DNA of 64,000 nt from Bradyrhizobium sp. (GTDB lineage: Bacteria > Pseudomonadota > Alphaproteobacteria > Rhizobiales > Xanthobacteraceae): positions 49,128-113,127 of the forward strand of contig NZ_DAIDJE010000061.1 of the NCBI RefSeq assembly GCF_027451485.1, in the 5' to 3' direction. Every line of letters starts with the position of its first letter. Within the stretch, counting starts at the first letter, position 1. The notes under the pieces were generated by a model. That model worked only from the letters and a program-made list of their open reading frames with translations. It searched no databases and was not told the origin of the DNA. A program made the translations under genes and the position numbers. Positions 57,469 through 64,000 of this stretch are shown here, piece by piece.

Positions 57469-58032
57469 CTATTCCTTCAGGTATTCGCTTGCCTGGAACA
57501 GCCAGCGGAAGGCGAGGCCGGCCTGCGCAAAGTTCTCGACGGCACCCTCCTGACGATCCACCATCGTCAGAACCAGAACGACTTCACCGCCGGCGTCCCG
57601 TACGGCTTCGACCGCCTTGAGCGCTGAATCGCCGGTCGTGGTGACATCCTCCACGATCACCACGCGCTTGCCCTGCAGGCTCTCGTTCTTGGCGAGGCCT
57701 TCGACCGCAAGCCGGGCGCCGTGTTCCTTCGGCTTCTTGCGGACAAAGAAGGCTGCAATCGGATGGCCCTTGAGCCACGAGATCTGGGCGACCGCGCCGG
57801 CCAGCGGCACCGCACCCATCTCCAGCCCCCCGATATAGTCGAGGCCCTCGTCCTTGAGCGCCTCATAGGTCAACTCGGCCAGCAGCGCGGCGCCTTCGGG
57901 ATCCAGCATTGTTGGCTTGAGATTGAAGTAGAAGTCGCTCTTGCGCCCGGAAGCCAGCGTGATCTCGCCACGCCCAAAGGAGCGCTTGCGAATGATCTCG
58001 ACGAGGCGGGCGCGGGAAGCGGATTTGGACAA
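57469..58032 (-). CDS. pyrE: Orotate phosphoribosyltransferase
   Basis: A 187-aa enzyme of UMP synthesis that joins orotate and PRPP. The PRPP-binding motif [18 protein letters not shown] and the early [16 protein letters not shown] are diagnostic. The start is taken as the TTG at 58032 giving SKSASRARL, as in related proteins, with CGGAGA eight bases upstream; an in-frame ATG at 58059 would add nine residues. Single gene, divergent from a GST gene. Confidence 0.93.
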   Translation of the reverse strand: MSKSASRARLVEIIRKRSFGRGEITLASGRKSDFYFNLKPTMLDPEGAALLAELTYEALKDEGLDYIGGLEMGAVPLAGAVAQISWLKGHPIAAFFVRKKPKEHGARLAVEGLAKNESLQGKRVVIVEDVTTTGDSALKAVEAVRDAGGEVVLVLTMVDRQEGAVENFAQAGLAFRWLFQASEYLKE

Positions 58033-58186
58033 CAGTGATCTCCGTATCGGGTGGCGCAATTTATGCGCGGTCGAGCGGCAATGCCAGTGCCCTGACTACG
58101 ACATCAACAGGGGGAACCGGGCCGTTTTGCGTGAGCAATCGGGAATGCTACAGACGCCTCAACCGCAACGCCTTGAGGGCCCGCAA

Positions 58187-58813
58187 ATGAGCATCGAACT
58201 CCACACCTGGAATACGCCGAACGGCCGCAAGATCAGCGTGGCGCTGGAGGAAATGGGACTGCCCTACAAGGTCTTTCCGGTCGACATCACCAAGGGCGAG
58301 CAGATGGCGCCCTCGTTTCTGGCGATCAGCCCCAACAACAAGATTCCGGCCATCGTCGATCCCGATGGCCCGGGCGGCCGGCGCGTCAGCGTGTTCGAAT
58401 CCGGCGCGATCCTGCTCTATCTCGGCGAAAAGACCGGCAAGTTCTTACCGTTGCCGCTCGTCGAGCGCATTCCGGTCTATGAATGGCTGATGTGGCAGAT
58501 GGGCGGCTTTGGGCCGTTTCCTGGCCAGGTGCATCATTTCATTGCGCTGGAGAACGAGCAGGATCGTGCCTATGGGCTGAAGCGGTATATGGCCGAGACG
58601 CGCCGTCTCTACGGCGTGCTGGACCGGCGGCTTACTGACCGCGAGTTCGTCGCCGGCGCGCTGTCGGTTGCCGATTTCGCGATCCTCGGCTGGGCCTGGC
58701 GTCATCCGCGCCACAAGGTCGATCTTTCGGACTTTCCCAGCGTGAAGCGCTGGTACGAAACGCTGATGGCGCGGCCCGGTGTGAAACGCGGCATGGAAGT
58801 GAAGCTGGATTGA
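58187..58813 (+). CDS. Glutathione S-transferase, YfcG/YghU (nu) class
   Basis: A 208-aa GST with TPNGRKISVALEEMGLPY at the start, the hallmark Thr/Asn loop of nu-class GSTs with disulphide-bond reductase activity, followed by NNKIPAIVDPDGPGG and VFESGAILLYLGEKTG (Glu-Ser pair) and a helical domain with SVADFAILGWAWRH. Preceded by GAGGG seven bases before the ATG. Confidence 0.9.
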   Translation: MSIELHTWNTPNGRKISVALEEMGLPYKVFPVDITKGEQMAPSFLAISPNNKIPAIVDPDGPGGRRVSVFESGAILLYLGEKTGKFLPLPLVERIPVYEWLMWQMGGFGPFPGQVHHFIALENEQDRAYGLKRYMAETRRLYGVLDRRLTDREFVAGALSVADFAILGWAWRHPRHKVDLSDFPSVKRWYETLMARPGVKRGMEVKLD

Positions 58814-58929
58814 GGATCTTTCTGCCCGCGGCAACTTTGGGAATTGATCGACGCGGGTTTCGGGTCATGAACGACGTCTAGAGCGTCAGGTCAGTAGCGT
58901 CAGCTCGACCCCAATCAGCGGACTATTTC

Positions 58930-60439
58930 GTCGTCCGTGAAGAATGCGGACTGGCCTGAGAAATAAGCAGAATTGGCCTTGATATAGTATTCGATTTTGC
59001 AGGAAAGCGAGGTGTTGGACCTGGCTTTCTTGCGTTTTTGGATTTTGCTTTTGGGCGATTCGTGATTCCCTGACGGCGTCGTCGACGTTGGGGGATGCGA
59101 TGAGCAAACCGCGGGATGATCGCCAGAAAGACCTGTTGCTTCCGGCTCTCGATCAGATCATCGACATGGGTCATCCGCTGGTGCGGTTGGCGGGGCTGGT
59201 CGACTGGAACATCCTGAATGAGCGCTTCAGTTCGGTGTGCCAGGCAGGGTCTGGGCAACCGGGCTTGCCGACGCGGCTTGTCGCTGGCCTGTTCATTTTG
59301 AAGCACATGCACAACCTGTCAGATGAGGTGCTGTGCGCTCGCTGGATCGAGAATCCCTACTACCAATAATTTTGCGGCGAATTGAGCTTCTGCCACCGTC
59401 TGCCGTTTGATCGATCGTCGATGACACGCTGGCGGCAGCGGCTCGGCGAAGAACAGCTCGTCGCGTTGATCCAGGAAAGTCTGTCCCAAGGACCAAAACG
59501 GGTGGTCGTCGATACCACGGTGCAGCCCAAGGCGGTTGCGCATCCGACCGACGCGCGGCTGGTGCACCGGGCAATCATCAAGCTGGTTGGGCTTGCCAGG
59601 CGCAACCGTGTGCCGCTGCGCCAGAGCTATCTGCGCCTGGCCAAGCGCGCCGCCATTATGGTCGGCCGCTATACCCACGCCCACCAGTTCAAACGCGCCC
59701 GGCGCCAGCTCAAGTTCCTGCGGATACGGCTTGGCCGGATCATCCGCGACATCCGCCGCAAGATTGATGGCGATCCGGTGCTGGAAGCTCGCTTCGGCCC
59801 GTTGCTCGCTTTAGCGCAGCAGGTGCGCAGCCAGGATCAGCATCAGCGCGGTCCAAAGGTCTATGCGTTACATGCCCCGGAGGTGGAGTGCATCGGCAAG
59901 GGCAAAGCCCGCGCGCCCTATGAGTTCGGCTGCAAGGTCAGTATCGCCACGCCCGTGACATCTCCAAAGGGCGGGCAGTTCGTGCTCCACGCCAAGGCCC
60001 TGCATGGCAATCCCTTCGATGGGCACACGCTCGGTCCCGTGATCGCCGATATGGAGAAGCTCACCGGTGTGGAGGCTCGCCGTATCCACGTCGACAAAGG
60101 GTATCGCGGTCACAATCACCCGCATCGGTTCAGGGTCTGGATCTCGGGTCAGGTCCGCCGCGTCACCGCTTCCATCCGTCGCGAGATGAAGCGCTGCGCG
60201 GCTGTTGAACCCGTCATCGGGCACCTCAAGGCCGAGCACCGCATGGACCGCAATTATCTCAAGGGACGCCTCGGCGACCGCATCAACGCTGTTCTCGCCG
60301 CAGCTGGCTATAACTTCAGCCTGCTGCTGCGGTGGCTCGCAGAACTGTTGCGTGTCATCATCCGAGCCTTCATGCATACCGTCATCCAGGCTCAAAACAC
60401 CGCTTGAGCTGGGCGCCGCGTCAGTTCTTCACGGTCGAC
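58930..60439 (+). mobile_element. IS5-like insertion sequence (about 1.5 kb)
   Basis: Bounded by inverted ends GTCGTCCGTGAAGAA (58930-58944) and TTCTTCACGGTCGAC (60425-60439), 14 of 15 positions matching. The flanks share the direct repeat TATTTC (58924-58929 and 60440-60445), extended to GACTATTTC if the right boundary is drawn three bases earlier, consistent with a target-site duplication. It contains one DDE transposase frame. The exact group is not assignable here. Confidence 0.75.
59100..60407 (+). pseudogene. IS5-family DDE transposase with one in-frame stop
   Basis: The frame reads MSKPRDDRQKDLLLPAL to NPYYQ, meets TAA at 59367-59369, and continues in the same frame FCGELSFCHRLPFDR through the catalytic domain to the natural stop at 60407. 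The stop sits where related transposases have an aromatic residue (NPYYQYFCGE), one base change from Tyr. The DDE core downstream is intact: VVVDTTVQPKAVAHP, HVDKGYRGHNHP and EPVIGHLKAEHRMDRNYL. So a single nonsense change interrupts an otherwise complete gene. Confidence 0.82.
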
Positions 60440-60457
60440 TATTTCAGAACAGAGTCG

Positions 60458-60487
60458 GACTTCGTTTGTGGGTCACAAACCGAAGTC
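60458..60487. repeat. Strong hairpin just right of the IS element
   Basis: GACTTCGTTTGTG, loop GGT, CACAAA-C-CGAAGTC: a 13-bp stem with one bulged C. No T-tract follows. The 60440-60611 gap holds nothing else recognisable. Confidence 0.5.
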
Positions 60488-60611
60488 GAGCGCCGACCCA
60501 GCCTGCGTCTGCTCAAGCCCAGGAAGCGGACCTCGTGGGGTTTCGATGTCGGCGACGGGCCGATAGCAGAACTGAGTAGTTAGAAGTTTGCCGCTTGGAC
60601 TTGAAGCGCCC

Positions 60612-61385
60612 TTACCATGAAATGCTCAGAGGTTTGCCTTTCTCAAACCGGCTTAGACGGTTGGACAGGTTGAATGACGCGAAAACGTGGGCGAGTTGAT
60701 CCTGAGTTTCGCGCAAATGTCCCCAACCCTCATTGTGCACCGATACTAAAGCCGCATTTGGAAACGCGTGTGCAGCCTCCAGGGAGTCTTCGCTCCCCAT
60801 CGTCATGTGAAACCGGCCGCGAGGTTCGGCTGCACCAGCATGCAGGATGACGACCCTCGGCGAAAACCTCCGCGCCACCTCAGCCGTGCCATCGAACCAG
60901 AGAGTATCGCCTGTAATGTAGACCAAGTCGCCGTGCGTCTCAGTTCCGAGAGCGAAGCCTACGACATCTCCAACATCAATACCGATGGGGCCATGGCGCG
61001 CGGGGGTGGCGGTCACGGTCAACGCTTGCCGACCGTCTTTCTGGAGCAATCTGCTTTCAAATGGGTCTAGGCCGACAGTATTTTCACCAAGACGCTGAGC
61101 CCCAGACCTCGTCGTATAAACCGCGCTGACCATCGGCAACAGTGAGCGCCCCGAGTTATCGAGATTGTCGAAATGATGATCGTGGCTCAGCAAGACTGCG
61201 TCTAGTTCGCCAATCTCGTCTATCGAGATGCTTGGCCCTTCAGTTTTGACGTGCTTTACAGAGCTGTGCGCGCCTTGGTATTGGCCTGGAGGGTCGAAGG
61301 TCGGATCTGTGAGTAAACGATAGCCGTCGTACTCGATGAGCACGGTGGGACCACCAATCAAGGTGAGAGTGATAGAACGGGGCAT
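60612..61385 (-). CDS. MBL-fold metallo-hydrolase (UlaG-like)
   Basis: A 257-aa metallo-beta-lactamase-fold protein. The metal motif SHDHHFDN (His68, His70, Asp73) is clear; further ligands are likely in ATPARHGP and YITGDTLWFDG. The start at 61385 (MPRSITLTLIGG) is used; earlier Met codons lie in the divergent promoter. It is divergent from a LysR gene 74 bases away, its likely regulator. Substrate unknown (lactonase, phosphodiesterase and similar roles occur in this fold). Confidence 0.85.
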   Translation of the reverse strand: MPRSITLTLIGGPTVLIEYDGYRLLTDPTFDPPGQYQGAHSSVKHVKTEGPSISIDEIGELDAVLLSHDHHFDNLDNSGRSLLPMVSAVYTTRSGAQRLGENTVGLDPFESRLLQKDGRQALTVTATPARHGPIGIDVGDVVGFALGTETHGDLVYITGDTLWFDGTAEVARRFSPRVVILHAGAAEPRGRFHMTMGSEDSLEAAHAFPNAALVSVHNEGWGHLRETQDQLAHVFASFNLSNRLSRFEKGKPLSISW

Positions 61386-61411
61386 AGCGCTCTCTTCGAT
61401 GTTAAGCCAAC

Positions 61412-61437
61412 CGCAGATAACCTCCTGGCGATCTGCG
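61412..61437. promoter_or_regulatory. Candidate LysR operator CGCAGAT-N12-ATCTGCG
   Basis: A perfect 7-bp inverted repeat with a 12-base spacer in the 74-base divergent region between the MBL hydrolase and lysR genes, a usual place for a LysR-type binding site. Confidence 0.5.
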
Positions 61438-61459
61438 AGAAATCCTCTATCCTTCATCA

Positions 61460-62353
61460 ATGGCTGATAAAAAACGCACAGAGCTTGATTGGGAGGATGT
61501 GCGCGTTTTTCTCGCGCTTGCCCGCTACGGCAGTTTGTCAGCCGCCGCACGCGTATTGTCGGTAAATCATGCGACAGTCGCCCGCCGCGTGCGCTCTTTG
61601 GAACGGTCTTTGGGCGAGCGGTTGGTGGAGCGGCGTATTGATGGCTACGTGCTTACCCCGGCAGGTACGCGGTTGCTCGGGCCAGCTAAGGAAATGGAGA
61701 CGGCGGCGGCCAATCTGAGCCGCGGAGGCGGGGACGACCGACCTGTGGGGCTTGTTCGCGTCAATGCGCCACCAAGTCTCTCACAGCATTTTCTCGCTTC
61801 CCGTCTCGCTGGTCTTTGTGGGAAATATCCAGGGATCGACATCAATCTGGCGACCGACTTTCGGGCGGTGAGCCTGGAGCGGCATGAAGCCGACATTGCT
61901 CTCCGCTTTGGGCGCCCCCGGGATGGTGACGTTCTTGCCAAGCGGTTGCGATCGATCGAATTCGGGTTCTACGCTAACGCTGAATACAGGCGTCGCCTTA
62001 ACGCCGGCGCAGATCCAACTTTCGTTGGATTTGACGAGGCAAACGCCCATTTGCCAGAAGCGCTTTGGCTGGCCGAACACTTCGCTCATAGACGCATATC
62101 ATTTCGGACGAACAGTCAATCTTCTCAATCGGCCGCGGCAAGAGCGGGTGCTGGAATTGCGCTTCTTCCGCATTTCATCGGAAAAATGGACGACAGACTC
62201 GTAATCTGCGAGTTGGACCTCGAGCCACCAACTCGCGAGCTTTGGCTAATCATCCGACGCCAAGATCGAGAAAGCCTCCACATAAAAACGGTTGCGGAGC
62301 ATATCGCTTCGATCTTTGCCAAGGAGCCTGGATTCTTCGATAAGAAGCGATAG
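61460..62353 (+). CDS. LysR-family transcriptional regulator
   Basis: A 297-aa regulator. Residues 9 to about 70 form the LysR winged helix (DWEDVRVFLALARYGSLSAA, then HATVARRVRSLERSLGERL). The effector domain begins near GLVRVNAPPSLSQHFLASRL. Divergent from the MBL-fold gene and followed by a convergent SDR gene. Probably an activator of the MBL gene; inducer unknown. Confidence 0.88.
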   Translation: MADKKRTELDWEDVRVFLALARYGSLSAAARVLSVNHATVARRVRSLERSLGERLVERRIDGYVLTPAGTRLLGPAKEMETAAANLSRGGGDDRPVGLVRVNAPPSLSQHFLASRLAGLCGKYPGIDINLATDFRAVSLERHEADIALRFGRPRDGDVLAKRLRSIEFGFYANAEYRRRLNAGADPTFVGFDEANAHLPEALWLAEHFAHRRISFRTNSQSSQSAAARAGAGIALLPHFIGKMDDRLVICELDLEPPTRELWLIIRRQDRESLHIKTVAEHIASIFAKEPGFFDKKR

Positions 62354-62416
62354 AAAGCCGCATCGCGAGATCATCTCTTGTCGGCTAACGTCGCGCCTGG
62401 AAATTTGAAAGCGTGT

Positions 62417-63157
62417 TTAAATTGCTTGAGCAGTTGGGCGGATCACTATCTCGTTCACGTCGACATTGGCAGGCTGCTCCATCGCGAACGTGATTGCACG
62501 AGCCACGGCTTCGGCCGGAATTGCATTCTTATAGATCTCAAGCATGCGGGCGCTGTCGGAGCCCGTCGTCTTGTATTGTATGCCGGTGTCAACGGCACCC
62601 GGCGTGATCAGGCTGGACCGTATGGGCGTACTTGCGAGTTCGGCTCTCAAACCCTCGGATAGCGCTCGAAGAGCAAACTTGGAGGCCGAATGCACAGCGC
62701 CGCCCGGAGAAAATACCTTTAGTCCGTGGACGGAGCTGATGTTGATTACATGCCCTCGCTGCTGTTCCAGGAACACAGGAAGAATGGCGGCGATAGCCCA
62801 CAATGCCCCCTTAACATTCAAATCGATCGTCGTCTCCCATTCTGTCGTGTTGATCTCCTTTAGGGGGCGAACGAACATTATTCCGGCGCAATTGATCAGC
62901 GCATCTAGCGAGCCAAAATCGCGTACGATGTGCTCAACAAGGGTTTGTACTTGGTCTTTCTTGGTAATGTCGACCGGGTACGCGCGAGCGATGCCGCCCT
63001 TGCTCTCTATCGTTTTGGCGACAATCTCGGCCTTGGCTGCATTGATATCCGCGACCGCCACCTTTGCTCCTTTTGCTGCAAGATCCTGAGCCGCTGCCGA
63101 TCCGATGCCACCGGCGCCTCCAAGGATAAGGGCTACCTTGTGTATAATCCCGCTCAT
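62417..63157 (-). CDS. SDR-family oxidoreductase with His in place of the catalytic Tyr
   Basis: A 246-aa classical SDR fold: cofactor loop GGAGGIG at 13-19 (the usual Thr before it is Leu12), NCAG at 89-92, Ser142, then HSASK where the norm is YSASK, so His156 occupies the Tyr position and Lys160 is kept. The codon is CAT, one base from TAT. The start at 63157 follows GAGGGAT. Overall it resembles cis-/3-oxoacyl-type SDRs with an EGLRAEL segment. It may be inactive, or use different chemistry. Convergent with lysR. Confidence 0.82.
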   Translation of the reverse strand: MSGIIHKVALILGGAGGIGSAAAQDLAAKGAKVAVADINAAKAEIVAKTIESKGGIARAYPVDITKKDQVQTLVEHIVRDFGSLDALINCAGIMFVRPLKEINTTEWETTIDLNVKGALWAIAAILPVFLEQQRGHVINISSVHGLKVFSPGGAVHSASKFALRALSEGLRAELASTPIRSSLITPGAVDTGIQYKTTGSDSARMLEIYKNAIPAEAVARAITFAMEQPANVDVNEIVIRPTAQAI

Positions 63158-63425
63158 TCGCGATCCCTCTTTCGTAACCAGCGCGACCGTAGTCCTGAAC
63201 AGCACGAAGTTGAATGCGCGTTTTTCAACCGCCGATGCGAAAAAATGCAGGTGTCACACCGTCAGTTCGATAGTCCGAGTTGGGTCAAAATGCGATGTGA
63301 TCGTGCTGACAAAGCACGACCGCTTCCACCCTCGAACCGGACACGGGTGGCCTCTGATTGTGAGCTTGCCACGGATGATTTGCTCGGACGCGCAAGGCCT
63401 CTTGCGAAAGATATTTCGCTCACCC
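63158..63425. other. Gene-free segment before the second structured repeat
   Basis: No supported gene or clear regulatory palindrome. The SDR promoter must lie in the first part; the right side grades into the repeat. Confidence 0.4.
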
Positions 63426-63830
63426 CGTCGGGCAAATCATCTCTACAAGCCCGCGCCATCCTGTGCTCGCCAGAGGGGCGTTTGGCCGATCGTCACGAAC
63501 GTTGGGCGTAGGATGCGATGGACGCGTTGGTGCTGCCAGACGAGCGGCGCCGGTCGCGGACGGCGAAGTCGTGTGGTCTTGATGCCTCGACGCTGGTATC
63601 AACTCAGTGACAATGCTGACGCATTGCACTAGGGATGGTGACAAGAAAGCCCGATCACCAGAGAGAGCCCGAAGGAACCCGTAAAACCATCGTGCAGGGA
63701 ATGCCGGAATGTTCGGCGAACCTGTGGTGACTAACTCGTGTGCTTTCTTCACTTGCACACGAGGCTGCGGGTGAGCCTGATCACCCGGCATTCCCTGCGC
63801 CCTCCATCATTCGATGGACGATGGTTCGAG
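63426..63830 (+). ncRNA. Structured dispersed repeat element, copy 2 (putative RNA)
   Basis: Homologous to 35672-36090. Stems: 63581-63586/63595-63600 (6 bp, one G.U); 63695-63708/63786-63799 (perfect 14 bp); 63736-63744/63756-63764 (perfect 9 bp); 63769-63775/63782-63788 (7 bp). The 14-bp stem encloses the last two, giving a three-way-junction-like fold of about 105 bases. The homology seems to continue past 63830 to about 63895 (GAATGCG...GCTGTTTGAAA). Apparent open frames across it are not supported as genes. Confidence 0.6.
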
Positions 63831-64000
63831 CAAGACTCAAGGTGCAATCGCGCCGTGAGAATGCGAGCGCACGTCCGCTGTTTGAAAGGTGAACCGGAAA
63901 CTGCAACGCGGGCTGGTGCTTGCCCCGCGCCGTTACCGATGCGGGCTGTACTTCTTATCCTTCTCTGTCAGGGGAGGGGATCAGAAGCACCCGCGCAAAC

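Overview
The window reads as a chromosomal segment of a Bradyrhizobium-type alphaproteobacterium (Bradyrhizobium/Rhodopseudomonas lineage). The reasons are high GC, many branched-chain-amino-acid-type (HAAT) ABC transporters for aromatic and aliphatic acids, a cycM-kdsB-pheA neighbourhood, a pim-type dicarboxylate beta-oxidation operon, DUF2865 and CycM proteins, FixK-type boxes, and lineage-typical palindromic intergenic repeats. It holds no rRNA, no convincing tRNA and no CRISPR array.

Layout. 1-3223: 3' end of a feruloyl-CoA synthase gene, then a short-chain dehydrogenase, a 4-hydroxybenzoyl-CoA-type thioesterase and a periplasmic binding protein, which looks like the tail of a CoA-dependent hydroxycinnamate pathway. 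3336-7976: an electron-transfer island. A predicted outer-membrane beta-barrel with one N-terminal haem (Cyc2-like), an Omp25-type barrel and two dihaem cytochromes form a minus-strand operon; a third dihaem cytochrome gene diverges behind a perfect FixK/FNR box. 8060-12906: livH-livMG(fused)-livF-marR operon and a divergent second marR. 13004-14284: glycerate 2-kinase. 14416-21455: IclR regulator, livGFHM and two near-duplicate binding proteins on the minus strand. 21690-30332: divergent pimFABCD-SDR operon for dicarboxylic/fatty acid beta-oxidation. An IclR-type palindrome sits between the two operons, so uptake and degradation are probably co-regulated.

30437-45103 is mostly housekeeping: glpK, methyltransferase/HxlR pair, a His-Ala-Tyr-repeat secreted protein, a glutathione transferase, metF-metH, a luciferase-like monooxygenase, pheA, kdsB, cycM. 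45341-53065 is a Yej-type peptide ABC transporter with two tandem Tat-exported binding proteins. Then come glgP, a small unknown gene, a DUF2865 gene, pyrE and a GST. 58930-60439 is an IS5-like element whose transposase carries one internal stop codon. It is followed by an accessory trio (MBL hydrolase / LysR divergent pair and an SDR with His at the catalytic Tyr position).

The most unusual non-coding signal is a roughly 400-bp repeat present twice (about 35672-36090 and 63426-63830). The two copies keep four stems, including a 14-bp long-range stem, while differing at paired positions by a compensatory change or by G.U wobbles that only work on the + strand. This argues for a structured RNA element rather than a plain DNA palindrome.
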